NCBI GenBank assembly: GCA_028688375.1
Contig: JAQTYG010000007.1
Coordinates: 1-52,445 of the forward strand
DNA length: 52,445 bases
Reading direction: 5' to 3'
Origin: Patescibacteria group bacterium
Lineage (GTDB): Bacteria > Patescibacteriota > Patescibacteriia > Magasanikbacterales > GWA2-37-8
Positions 7,606-16,473 of this stretch are shown one piece after another. Position 1 is the stretch's first letter, and the number at the start of each line of letters is the position of its first letter. The position numbers and the translations under genes are program-made. The notes beneath the pieces were generated by a model, which saw only the letters and a list, made by a program, of their open reading frames with translations, had not been told where the DNA came from and made no database searches.

Positions 7606-8385
7606 TGATGTATTTTTTTGTTTTCCGATTTTACTCTTTAACAGCGCAAAAGTCAACCCCAAAAACAACACCGCCATCCCCCACTGCGCCGGGGTTAAAC
7701 TGGCGTAGCGAATATCAGCGCCGAGTAAATCCGTCGCCCGCAAAAAATCCAACGCAAACCGGGCGACAGCATAAATCAAAAACGACACGACAAACAGCCG
7801 GCCCGGATGCTGAAGAAATTTCTTATAAAAAATCAAACAAACAACAAAAATAAATAGCGCCAACAGCGACTCGTACAGCCCCAAATCATGCCGAGCGCCA
7901 GCCGGGAAATTCACCGTCAGAAAAAAATCAGACAACCGCCCCGGGTGGTCATGAATAAGGAAACAACCGACGCGCCCGATCGCCCAACCCGGCCACATCG
8001 CTAAAGTCATAATATCCAAATACGGCAAAAAATCTTTTAATTTAATTTTTTTTGCGCGCGCCACGGCCCAAATCGCCACGGCCGCGCCGAGCAACGCCCC
8101 CAACGAAGACGCTCCGCCATGCCAAACCTTAAAAATTTCCGTCGGCTGAGCCAGAAAAAACGCCGGTTCATAAAAAATCACATAAAAAATCCGCGCGCCG
8201 GCCAGACCGCCGACCAAGCCCCAAGCAAAAATATCTAAAATAATGTCCGAGGACAACGCCATTTTTTTAGCCCACCGCCGGGACAACCACAGCGTTGTCA
8301 GCGCGCCGAGCGATACCAAAAGCCCCCAAACCTGAATGGTTAAAGGGCCAAGGTTGATGGTATGAAATTCAAAATAAGGAATCAT
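7582..8385 (-). CDS. lgt: Prolipoprotein diacylglyceryl transferase
   Basis: MIPYFEFHTINLGPLTIQVWGLLVSLGAL...GRVGCFLIHDHPGR. Confidence 0.92.
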   Translation of the reverse strand: MIPYFEFHTINLGPLTIQVWGLLVSLGALTTLWLSRRWAKKMALSSDIILDIFAWGLVGGLAGARIFYVIFYEPAFFLAQPTEIFKVWHGGASSLGALLGAAVAIWAVARAKKIKLKDFLPYLDIMTLAMWPGWAIGRVGCFLIHDHPGRLSDFFLTVNFPAGARHDLGLYESLLALFIFVVCLIFYKKFLQHPGRLFVVSFLIYAVARFALDFLRATDLLGADIRYASLTPAQWGMAVLFLGLTFALLKSKIGKQKNTSGEVAYSP

Positions 8386-8388
8386 TTT

Positions 8389-9723
8389 TTACTTCAAATA
8401 AGCAATCACATCTTCCGGACGATTGATCACTCTTACCAGATCCTGATCGCCGTGACTAATGGTCTTAAATTCAGTATAAAGTTTGTTGATAAAATCAGTC
8501 AACGGTTGCCAAAATTCATTATCGTAAAGCATTAACGGCATCGGTTCCATTTTGCCGGTTTCCACCAACGTCAGCAATTCAAATAATTGGTGCATGGTGC
8601 CGAAACCGCCGGGGAAAAAAACGAAGCCACGGGACGGCGCGGTGATGATTAGTTTGCGCACAAAGGGAAAAGAGAAGCCGATGGAACGAGTCAAATAATT
8701 ATTGCGCCGTTCCATTGATTTAACGCGCATATTGATACCAATACTCTCTCCCCCGCTTTCATAAGCGCCTTTGCTGGCCGCTTCCATGATACCGGTACCG
8801 CCACCGGTGACCACGGCATATTGATTTTTCGCCAGCAATTTTCCCGTGTCATAGGCGGCATTGTAATATTTGGAACCGGCCAAGATGCTTTTGGTGCCGA
8901 GCACGGTGACGTCGTTTTTCACTTTTGTCAAAAACTCAAAACCGTCCACCAATTCGGACATGATGCGGAAGATACGCCATTCGGCTTCATGTTTTTCCGC
9001 GCCTTGCGGGCTATTAATATTGGGGCGGTCGGTGGTATTTTTGATAAACTCAAAAGCCGATTCGGCGTCATCCACCACCTGCCATTTGTCCAAATCAGCC
9101 TCATTCAATGAGCCGACGGTGGCGGCGGATTTTTTCCGCATAAAATCAACCAGCGGACGCCAAAATTCCGAACCGACTAAAATAATCGGCACGTCCGGCA
9201 TGTGCCCCATTTCAATCAAATCCACTACTTCAAAAAATTCATCCATGGTGCCGAAACCGCCGGGGAAAAAAACGAAAGCGTTGGCCGGCGAGGTAAGCAT
9301 CACCTTACGAGTGAAAAAATAATAAAAAGCGGCGGATTTTTTGACGAACGGATTAATCCGCTGTTCAAACGGCAATTGAATATTCAAACCGACCGAATTA
9401 CCGCCGGCTTCGTAGGCGCCCTTATTGGCCGCCTCCATGATGCCCGGACCGCCACCGGTGATGGTGGTAAAACCGTTTTTGCCCAAAAGTCGGCCGAGCT
9501 CTTCGGCGATTTTATAATATTTGGTATTTGGTTTTAAACGCGCCGAACCCAGCACGGTGACTTCATTTTTTAATTCGCCTAAAAATTCAAAGCCCTCCAC
9601 AAATTCCGACATGATGCGGAAAATGCGCCAGGATTCTCGGTAATCCACCATCTCGCCGGTGGTAACTAATTTTTTCTCGTTGTCTTCCACCGCGGGCTCA
9701 GCTGATTTTATTTCTTCCTCCAT
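8389..9723 (-). CDS. Tandem two-domain LOG/lysine-decarboxylase-like protein
   Basis: Two homologous halves, each with TGGG(P/T)GIMEAA(N/S)KGAYE and FVFFPGGFGTM; ATG at 9723 (MEEEIKSAEP). Confidence 0.88.
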   Translation of the reverse strand: MEEEIKSAEPAVEDNEKKLVTTGEMVDYRESWRIFRIMSEFVEGFEFLGELKNEVTVLGSARLKPNTKYYKIAEELGRLLGKNGFTTITGGGPGIMEAANKGAYEAGGNSVGLNIQLPFEQRINPFVKKSAAFYYFFTRKVMLTSPANAFVFFPGGFGTMDEFFEVVDLIEMGHMPDVPIILVGSEFWRPLVDFMRKKSAATVGSLNEADLDKWQVVDDAESAFEFIKNTTDRPNINSPQGAEKHEAEWRIFRIMSELVDGFEFLTKVKNDVTVLGTKSILAGSKYYNAAYDTGKLLAKNQYAVVTGGGTGIMEAASKGAYESGGESIGINMRVKSMERRNNYLTRSIGFSFPFVRKLIITAPSRGFVFFPGGFGTMHQLFELLTLVETGKMEPMPLMLYDNEFWQPLTDFINKLYTEFKTISHGDQDLVRVINRPEDVIAYLK

Positions 9724-9736
9724 ATTCGTATATTTA

Positions 9737-11164
9737 TTACTGGTTAATTTCCAGGTGATGCCCCAAACGTAAAATAACGCTTTCCCCCATCCGCGGGCCA
9801 ATCAGTTGCGCGCCCACCGGCAAACCGGCTTTGGTAACACCGGCCGGCACGGATAACGCCGGCACGCCGGCTACAGCCGCCGGACTGACAAAAATATCGG
9901 AAAGATATAAGGCCAGTGGGTCGCCGGCTTTTTCGCCAAGACCGAAAGCCGGAAACGGCGAAGTCGGAGTAATTAAAGCGTCAACTTTTTTAAACACTTC
10001 ATCAAAATCACGTTTAATTAATGTCCGCACTTTCTGCGCTTTCTTATAATAAGCATCATAATAACCGGCGGACAAAGCATAAGTGCCGATCAAAATGCGC
10101 CGTTTTACTTCTTCAGGAAAACCGGCGGCGCGAGATTCGGCATATAGGTCAAATAAATTTTTTGTTTTGGCGCGGACGCCGTAACGCACACCGTCCAATC
10201 GGCCGAGGTTGGAGCTGTCTTCGCTCGGCACGAGAATATAATAAGCGGCAATGGCGTATTTAGTATGGGGCAAACTGACTGACACAATTTTACAACCAAG
10301 TTTTTTCAGCGCGTCAATTTTCGCGTCAATTATTTTTTCCACTTCCGGGTCAATGCCTTTAACATTAAAATATTCGACCGGCACGCCCACCGTCATGCCT
10401 TTGACGCTTTTCTCCAACTCTTCGGTATAAGCCGGCACGGCATCAGTCACGGTGGTGGCGTCTTTCGGGTCATGGCCGGCGATAACTTCCATGATCAAAG
10501 CCAGGTCTTCCACTGTTTTGGCCATCGGACCGACCGTATCTAAAGAAGAAGCCATCGGCATAATGCCGTAGCGAGAATTCCGGCCGTAACTGGGGCGCAA
10601 ACCGGCCACCCCGCAAAAACTGGCGGGCTGACGAATGGAACCGCCGGTGTCCTCGGCCACAGCATAAATACACTCATGGTCGGCCACAGCCGCCGCTGAA
10701 CCGCCGGAGGAACCGCCGGCCACTTTGGTTTCATCAACCGGATTACGCACCGGTCCGTACATACTGTTTTCATTGCTGGCGCCATGCCCGAAAGCATCGC
10801 AATTATTTTTTCCGATAATTATTCCGCCGGCAGAACGGATTTTTTTAATCACCGTTGCTTCATAAGGCGCGGTATAGTTATCCAAAATTTTGGCCGCCCC
10901 GGTGGCCCGCATCCCGGCCACGCAAATCGCGTCTTTAACACCAAACGGAATACCGGCCAGCAGGTTAGAATTATTATTTATTTTTTTATCCGCCGCGGTA
11001 GCATCGGCCAGCGCCTCATCTTCGGCGACGGTAATAAAAGCATTCAGCGTTTTATTGCGCTTTTTTATTTTCGCCAAACAAGCCTCGGTTAATTCCACCG
11101 CGCTAAATTCTTTTTTCCGCAAACCGGCGCTCGCCGTTTTAATTGTTAATTCATTTAGATTCAT
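9737..11164 (-). CDS. gatA: Asp/Glu-tRNA amidotransferase subunit A
   Basis: AGIPFGVKDAICVAGMRATGAAKILDNY...GGSSGGSAAAVA; amidase signature. Confidence 0.96.
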   Translation of the reverse strand: MNLNELTIKTASAGLRKKEFSAVELTEACLAKIKKRNKTLNAFITVAEDEALADATAADKKINNNSNLLAGIPFGVKDAICVAGMRATGAAKILDNYTAPYEATVIKKIRSAGGIIIGKNNCDAFGHGASNENSMYGPVRNPVDETKVAGGSSGGSAAAVADHECIYAVAEDTGGSIRQPASFCGVAGLRPSYGRNSRYGIMPMASSLDTVGPMAKTVEDLALIMEVIAGHDPKDATTVTDAVPAYTEELEKSVKGMTVGVPVEYFNVKGIDPEVEKIIDAKIDALKKLGCKIVSVSLPHTKYAIAAYYILVPSEDSSNLGRLDGVRYGVRAKTKNLFDLYAESRAAGFPEEVKRRILIGTYALSAGYYDAYYKKAQKVRTLIKRDFDEVFKKVDALITPTSPFPAFGLGEKAGDPLALYLSDIFVSPAAVAGVPALSVPAGVTKAGLPVGAQLIGPRMGESVILRLGHHLEINQ

Positions 11165-11457
11165 AGTTGCTCTTCGGCGAAAACTCCCGGCACTTTTAAT
11201 TCGCCGGCATAAACCTCAGGCATCTGCGCCATCAATTCTTTTTTATTATCCGCCGGCACGGCTATGTCTTCTCGCATCACATTGGATAACCCTGTCACCT
11301 GCGCCGTCGGTTCCACGTCATCGGTATTAACTTCATTTAAAATTTTCATATAATCCAAAACCGCCGTCATGGTGGCGGCGTGCCGGCGTTCTTCCGCCGG
11401 GGTCAGTTTAATTCGCGCCAATCGCGCGATTTTCTTCACTTCTTCAAGGGAAATCAT
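11161..11457 (-). CDS. gatC: Asp/Glu-tRNA amidotransferase subunit C
   Basis: MISLEEVKKIARLARIKLTPAEE...LNEVNTDDVEPTAQVTGLSNVMREDI. Confidence 0.93.
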   Translation of the reverse strand: MISLEEVKKIARLARIKLTPAEERRHAATMTAVLDYMKILNEVNTDDVEPTAQVTGLSNVMREDIAVPADNKKELMAQMPEVYAGELKVPGVFAEEQL

Positions 11458-11495
11458 GCAGGTAATATACCAAAAAAAATCTCGACTGGCAACAA

Positions 11496-11521
11496 TTTTA
11501 AAACGCAACCGGACGGTTGCG
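11496..11521 (-). terminator. Terminator of the 84-aa zinc-ribbon gene
   Basis: Minus strand CGCAACCGtcCGGTTGCGttttaaaa. Confidence 0.8.
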
Positions 11522-11534
11522 CAAAGGGCGTGTT

Positions 11535-11786
11535 TTAACTGCATTTGGGGCAGGGCAAACCCGGTTGAAAGGTGGGAGGTGGACAATGGCAGAGGGGGCA
11601 GCCGCGAGCGAAATCAGTATTGTATGGCTCGGCGGTAAGTTCCGCCAAGGCTTCCGGGCAAAACATCTGCCGATAAGCGCAAAACCTGATCGCCTGTTCG
11701 GCCGTGAACCCCGGGGCTAACCACAGGGTTTTCTCCCCTTTTTGGAAGATTTGAAACCACATTTTCTTTTTTTTCTGTATTCTCGC
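11535..11786 (-). CDS. Solitary small Cys-rich protein with C-terminal zinc-ribbon-like motif; TTG or internal ATG start
   Basis: CPLCHC...CPKC; GAAAGGA SD; TTGACA-N17-TATGTT upstream; start position approximate (TTG at 11789). Confidence 0.6.
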   Translation of the reverse strand, partial: ARIQKKKKMWFQIFQKGEKTLWLAPGFTAEQAIRFCAYRQMFCPEALAELTAEPYNTDFARGCPLCHCPPPTFQPGLPCPKCS

Positions 11787-11882
11787 CAAGGGCTGGTCCT
11801 TTCTTGGTTCAGAAAGAGCGAACTTGAGCCAAACATACTATATTTGGAGCGATTTGTCAACCTTGATACGGAAGGGCTTGAC

Positions 11883-12006
11883 CCCTCACTCAGAAATCGC
11901 AGTGTTTCGTGTTATTAGAAAAACAAGGTTCCGGCAAAAATTTTAATTTTGTCAACATTATATATCTTACACGCAAAATTTTTCAAAAGCGATTTCTGAG
12001 TGAGGG
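11883..12006. repeat. Inverted repeat CCCTCACTCAGAAATCGC ... GCGATTTCTGAGTGAGGG enclosing ~88 bp
   Basis: Perfect 18-bp arms; member of the CCCCTCACT/AGTGAGGGG family; lies between divergent promoters. Confidence 0.9.
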
Positions 12007-12008
12007 AC

Positions 12009-12037
12009 TTGACAGGGCTGGCGTTTTCTGGTTAAAT
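12009..12037 (+). promoter_or_regulatory. Promoter TTGACA-N17-TTAAAT
   Basis: Directly downstream of the inverted repeat arm. Confidence 0.7.
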
Positions 12038-12107
12038 ACGTCGTTAAGAAACCACGCACCAACCAACGCCGTTCTTTTCAAAAAAGGAGGCAGAAAGAGA
12101 GTCCCTA

Positions 12108-12401
12108 ATGCACAGTGAACAATTGGTCTGCAGTGTCGTCCGGACGGGTATGCCGATCGAATGGAAACGATTTTCCGTCATCCTGCCGAAAAAGCCCGTG
12201 CTCGTCCAGGGCAACAGCATGAACATGGACGTGGAAATCGCCGGTTGCGAAGTTCCCGGTCGCGGGTTCATCGCCGACATGTTCAAGCCGGGAAAGATCC
12301 GGGCGCGCGTCGAGTACGATGGTCGGCTTCGGTACGGCTGGATCGAGTGGAACCCGGAGGAGAAGATGCACGTCTTCGTAGCCGGCCCGCTCGACCGGTG
12401 A
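12108..12401 (+). CDS. Solitary small protein of unknown function (97 aa)
   Basis: Own promoter, boxA-like leader CCGTTCTTTTCAAAA, AAGGAGG; plus strand among minus genes; terminator at 12447-12490. Confidence 0.65.
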   Translation: MHSEQLVCSVVRTGMPIEWKRFSVILPKKPVLVQGNSMNMDVEIAGCEVPGRGFIADMFKPGKIRARVEYDGRLRYGWIEWNPEEKMHVFVAGPLDR

Positions 12402-12446
12402 CAGGAGGAGAACAACAATGAAGCGGAGGACAAGGACTCCCGAACA

Positions 12447-12490
12447 AGCCCCGATTAACGCGTACGGTGCGCGCGCTAATCGGGGCTTTT
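12447..12490 (+). terminator. Rho-independent terminator of the 97-aa gene unit
   Basis: AAGCCCCGATTA...TAATCGGGGCTTTT. Confidence 0.85.
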
Positions 12491-12499
12491 CAATTTAAA

Positions 12500-12520
12500 A
12501 ACCCGCTGAAGAGGCGGGTT
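12500..12520 (-). terminator. Terminator of the nitroreductase gene
   Basis: Minus strand AAACCCGCCtcttcaGCGGGTTTTT. Confidence 0.8.
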
Positions 12521-12525
12521 TCATT

Positions 12526-13020
12526 TTACCAATTTTCGTAATGAATTTTTCTGATATCAAAGTCAGCATCGCCGTGCGGTACCGGCGGTTTGGCCGGCCG
12601 GCCGAAAGGCAAAATGTTGATGATGAGAAAATTATTGGGAATATTCAGAAGCGTTTTTACTTTCTTCGCCCATTGGTCGGTTAAATTTTTCCAGACCGAA
12701 CCTAAACCCAGCGCCGTGGCCTGCAAAAACATGTTCTCCGTGGCCACCGATAAATCCTGCACCGGTAAAATGGACTTGCCGGTATCAATCGCCGGAATAA
12801 TTAAAACCGGCGCCCGGCGGATAAATTCCTGGCCGATTATTTTAAAAATGGCTTCTTTAATTTCCTGTTTTTGGATCACAATAAAATTAACCGCGTGACT
12901 GGACATGGCGGTCGGCGCGAACTGTCCGGCTCTAATGATGTCCGCTATCGCCTCTTCGCTTACCGGCTCGTCTTTAAACTCTCGAACCGAACGGCGGTTG
13001 GCAATTTCTTTCAAAATCAT
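12526..13020 (-). CDS. Nitroreductase family protein
   Basis: MILKEIANRRSVREFKDEPVSEEAIADIIRAGQFAPTAMSSHAVNFIVI. Confidence 0.9.
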   Translation of the reverse strand: MILKEIANRRSVREFKDEPVSEEAIADIIRAGQFAPTAMSSHAVNFIVIQKQEIKEAIFKIIGQEFIRRAPVLIIPAIDTGKSILPVQDLSVATENMFLQATALGLGSVWKNLTDQWAKKVKTLLNIPNNFLIINILPFGRPAKPPVPHGDADFDIRKIHYENW

Positions 13021-13051
13021 AATTAAAATTATTATTTTAATTATAACAACA

Positions 13052-13080
13052 TTGACAAAAATAGCCAAATTTGTTAAAAC
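13052..13080 (+). promoter_or_regulatory. Promoter TTGACA-N17-TAAAAC followed by boxA-like ACGCTCTTTC
   Basis: ttgacaaaaatagccaaatttgttaaaac ... caacaacgctctttcggttc ... agaggaggg. Confidence 0.65.
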
Positions 13081-13133
13081 ACAGCCAACCAACAACGCTC
13101 TTTCGGTTCATTCAACCCAGAGGAGGGAAAAAC

Positions 13134-13604
13134 ATGGGAAAAATAGAAAGGGACAAGGACTTCAGTCTGAGTCGGGCCATGCCGCAACTCAAGGAATTCA
13201 TGCGGCGGCCGATTCACACCGTGAACGTGGCCATCGTGGACGATAGCGCCATCGCGACCAGTGGCATCCTCGAGATCCTGGAATGCTGGCCCTACATCAT
13301 CACCCACATGTTCGTTCAGCACGAAGGTTGCTACCCGGACATCAGCTGTCGGCACGACATCGTGCTCCTGGACGAGAGCATGGACGAGCTCACCGGCACC
13401 GCCGTCGTCGAGAGGCTGCAGGGCCTTGGCTTCCCCGGCCTTATCGCCTCCATCAGCAAAGACAAAGAAGCGCCCGCCTGGGCCAAGCCCAACTTCCACT
13501 TTCCCTACAAGGTCCACACCACCGTCTCCTTCGAGGCGGCCGCCTCGTTCGTCTACTGGATAAACGAGCTGATCGAAGAGGTGGAGCGGGACCGGATGGA
13601 CTAA
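13134..13604 (+). CDS. Solitary CheY-like receiver (REC) domain protein
   Basis: VNVAIVDDSAIATSGILEILE...HDIVLLDESMDELTGTAVVERL...LIASISKDKEAP; strong AGGAGGG SD. Confidence 0.75.
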   Translation: MGKIERDKDFSLSRAMPQLKEFMRRPIHTVNVAIVDDSAIATSGILEILECWPYIITHMFVQHEGCYPDISCRHDIVLLDESMDELTGTAVVERLQGLGFPGLIASISKDKEAPAWAKPNFHFPYKVHTTVSFEAAASFVYWINELIEEVERDRMD

Positions 13605-13633
13605 CCGTCGCGCCCGGACGCGGCACAACACAA

Positions 13634-13675
13634 AAGCCCCTCGGCGTATTACGTCGGGGGGCCCTTAATTTTTGT
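13634..13675 (+). terminator. Terminator of the REC-like gene
   Basis: aagcccctcggcgtattacgtcggggggcccttaattttt. Confidence 0.75.
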
Positions 13676-13698
13676 AGAGTGTTTTATAAGTTTAATTA

Positions 13699-14352
13699 CT
13701 ATCGCGGCGGGACATCTGAAGGCGTTGTTGATGACGCGTCAGGACGCGCGAATTGCGGCGTGGAGGTCGGCATATTAAACACGCCGGTCTTATCCGAATA
13801 AAAAACTATTTTTGAACCACCGTCGGCTAATTTTAATACCAAACCAAACTTGTCTATTTCCAAAATCTCGCCGGAAATTCTGGTTTGCCCGGCTGAGCGA
13901 TTTATTCTTTGCCCGTCAGAAGGAGGGCCTGCCCGACCATCCAACCGGTCTCCGCCATCGCGGCGCTGCCACTGGCCGGTATCGCCGGATGTTGGTTGAA
14001 AATTTTGTGGCGCTTCTTGCGCGTTAGGCATAGTGCTTGAGGCGAATCTTCCGGAGCTGGAACGAAATTCTTGGCCAAATATCGGCATTTCGCCGAGCAT
14101 AATGTTCAGCGCGCTCACCGTACCATCGGCGTTGGTCGTGCCCATAATAGTAATTTTTTTACCAACCGCCAGATATTCAATACTGGTCGGCGTACCGAAA
14201 TTCACACGTCCGGTACTGGAACTGCTTCTATCACCGTTATTTTGGCGCGGGGGAAAATTACCATTCTGATTTTTAGAATTTTCTACGGCGCAACCAGTCG
14301 CCACCAGCGCAACGGCTGAAAAAATTAAAAATATAATGATGTATCTGCGCAT
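13699..14352 (-). CDS. Putative lipoprotein (DUF5666-like)
   Basis: Lipobox VALVATGCA; repeated short beta-rich segments (GRVNFGTPTSIEYLAVGKKITIMGTTNADG...). Confidence 0.65.
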   Translation of the reverse strand: MRRYIIIFLIFSAVALVATGCAVENSKNQNGNFPPRQNNGDRSSSSTGRVNFGTPTSIEYLAVGKKITIMGTTNADGTVSALNIMLGEMPIFGQEFRSSSGRFASSTMPNAQEAPQNFQPTSGDTGQWQRRDGGDRLDGRAGPPSDGQRINRSAGQTRISGEILEIDKFGLVLKLADGGSKIVFYSDKTGVFNMPTSTPQFARPDASSTTPSDVPPR

Positions 14353-14454
14353 AAAATTTATATCGTTAAACCGTTTCCGCCCGAGGCGGATCCGCCTGCC
14401 GGCGAAAAAATTATTATTTTGTTAAACTGCTAATTGTTTATTGTTAATTGATAA

Positions 14455-15678
14455 TTATTGATAACGTAAAGCGTCAATCGGGTCCAGTTTGGCGGCACGC
14501 CTTGACGGATAATAACCAAACACAACACCGACCAAAGTTGATACTCCGACCGACAACAACACCGACCAAAGAGTAATGACCGTGGTTAAACTCCCCAATT
14601 TTCCGATTAACAACGACGCCCCCCAGCCGACAATTATTCCTATAATGCCGCCAATGAATGTCAGCGACACTGATTCGGCTAAAAATTGGCTGCTGATATC
14701 GTTGCTGGTGGCGCCGAGTGACTTGCGCAAACCGATTTCTCTGGTACGTTCGGTTACCGTGGTCAACATCATGTTCATAATTCCGATACCGCCGACCAAA
14801 AGTGAAATGCCGGCAATGGCGGCCAAAAGCAAGGTTAAAGTATCAGCCACGGATGACATGGCGCTTAACATGTCGGCTTGGTTCATGATGCTAAAATCCG
14901 CTTGAGTCGCGTCGGCAATGCGGTGGCGCTGCAGTAACAGCTCCTGGACTTGCGCTTGGACAAAACTCATCAAATCAGCCGATGACACCTGAATATTTAT
15001 GTTGCTGATTGATTGATTGCCGATAATATATTGCTGGGCGGTGGCTAACGGTATGTAAATTAAATCATCGGAACTGCCCATCCCAGTGCCGCCTTTGGCT
15101 TTAGTCACGCCAATGACGGTAAATTCCTGGCCGCTTATTTTTATTTTCTGTCCGACCGGATTTGCCTCAACGTCGAATAAGTCGTCGCGCGTAGTCGGCC
15201 CGAGAACGGCGACTTTCGCCCTGGATTTTATCTGCTGGTCGGTAATTTGCGCGCCCAATTCCATCTCAATATTTTTTATGCCGAAATAACTTGTATCAAT
15301 GCCATAAATACTAGTGTTGGTATTTTTTCCTTTCACCGCCACCTGTTTACGCGCACTAACTGTCGGGGCGACGGCGGTGATATCTGTAACGCCGGTTTTA
15401 ATCGCTTCCGCGTCCTCAAGCGTTAATGTCTGCGATGAGCCCATTCCACCGCGCACAATATTGCCGGCCTGTCTTTGTTGGCCGGGCATGACAACCAACA
15501 AATTCGTGCCGAGCGATTCAATGCGGTCGGTAATGCCCTTTGATGTGCCTTGACCAACGGAAATCAAGGCGATTACCGAAGCGATGCCGATAACAATGCC
15601 TAAAATAGTCAAAGCCGAGCGGGATTTGTTTGAGGACATTGAAAAAATTGTTTCTTCGAATAAGTCGGAAAAAATCAT
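14455..15678 (-). CDS. MacB/FtsX-like ABC transporter permease
   Basis: NKSRSALTILGIVIGIASVIALISVGQG...TREIGLRKSLGAT; PSRRAAKLDPIDALRYQ C-term. Confidence 0.93.
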   Translation of the reverse strand: MIFSDLFEETIFSMSSNKSRSALTILGIVIGIASVIALISVGQGTSKGITDRIESLGTNLLVVMPGQQRQAGNIVRGGMGSSQTLTLEDAEAIKTGVTDITAVAPTVSARKQVAVKGKNTNTSIYGIDTSYFGIKNIEMELGAQITDQQIKSRAKVAVLGPTTRDDLFDVEANPVGQKIKISGQEFTVIGVTKAKGGTGMGSSDDLIYIPLATAQQYIIGNQSISNINIQVSSADLMSFVQAQVQELLLQRHRIADATQADFSIMNQADMLSAMSSVADTLTLLLAAIAGISLLVGGIGIMNMMLTTVTERTREIGLRKSLGATSNDISSQFLAESVSLTFIGGIIGIIVGWGASLLIGKLGSLTTVITLWSVLLSVGVSTLVGVVFGYYPSRRAAKLDPIDALRYQ

Positions 15679-15683
15679 GTTTG

Positions 15684-15780
15684 CCCTGTTAAATAAACTT
15701 ATTTTATATTTCCCCGTTAATTTATATTATTCGCGCATTCCGACGCAAATCTTTCTAAAAAATAATTATTTAACAGGGTG
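15684..15780. repeat. Inverted-repeat element CCCTGTTAAATAA...TTATTTAACAGGG
   Basis: Related to the element at 19613-19720; supplies the stop codon of the upstream ATPase gene. Confidence 0.75.
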
Positions 15781-16453
15781 AATCAGAAATAATTTCTCCG
15801 TCTTTTATTTCAATAATTCTTTTTGCGTGCTCGGCCACGTGCTTGTCATGAGTAATCAAAATAACGGTGTGTCCGCTTTCTTTGTTCAATTTTTGAAATG
15901 TGTCCAGCACGACAGCGCCGGTTTTGGAATCAAGATTGCCGGTCGGTTCATCGGCCAAAATAATGCTTGGGTCGTTGATTAGAGCGCGAGCAATGGCGAC
16001 GCGCTGCATTTGTCCGCCGGACAATTGATTGGAGAGATGCGTCCATTGGTCGGTCTCCAAACCAACGGCATTAAGGGCTTTTTCCGCCTTGGCACGGCGC
16101 GTGGCTTTGGGAACATGGCCGTTGTAAATTAAAGGCAGAATGACATTGCGCAAAACAGTGGAACGCGGCAGAAGATTGAATGACTGAAAAACAAAACCGA
16201 TTTTCTCCGACCGAATGGCGGCCATTTCTTCTTCCGATAAATCAAACACATTTTTACCGTCAAGAAAATATTGTCCGCTGGTCGGCCGGTCTAACGCGCC
16301 GAGGATGTGCATCAAAGTTGATTTGCCGGAACCGGATGGGCCCATAATCGCCACGTACTCCCCTTCCCCAATTTCAAAACTAACGTCTTTAAGCACGGAG
16401 GTTCTCGTGCCGCCGACAAAATAACTTTTTGTGATTTTTTCACATTTAATCAT
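15770..16453 (-). CDS. MacB-like ABC transporter ATP-binding protein
   Basis: Walker [10 protein letters not shown]; signature [15 protein letters not shown]; Walker [14 protein letters not shown]. Confidence 0.95.
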   Translation of the reverse strand: MIKCEKITKSYFVGGTRTSVLKDVSFEIGEGEYVAIMGPSGSGKSTLMHILGALDRPTSGQYFLDGKNVFDLSEEEMAAIRSEKIGFVFQSFNLLPRSTVLRNVILPLIYNGHVPKATRRAKAEKALNAVGLETDQWTHLSNQLSGGQMQRVAIARALINDPSIILADEPTGNLDSKTGAVVLDTFQKLNKESGHTVILITHDKHVAEHAKRIIEIKDGEIISDSPC

Positions 16454-16473
16454 ACTCGGTAGAAGAATTTTTA

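Noticed and set aside
12044-12433. Minus-strand ORFs (129 and 88 aa) and 13074-13631 (185 aa)
   Set aside because: Antisense shadows of the G+C-rich plus-strand genes at 12108 and 13134, which have their own promoters and SDs
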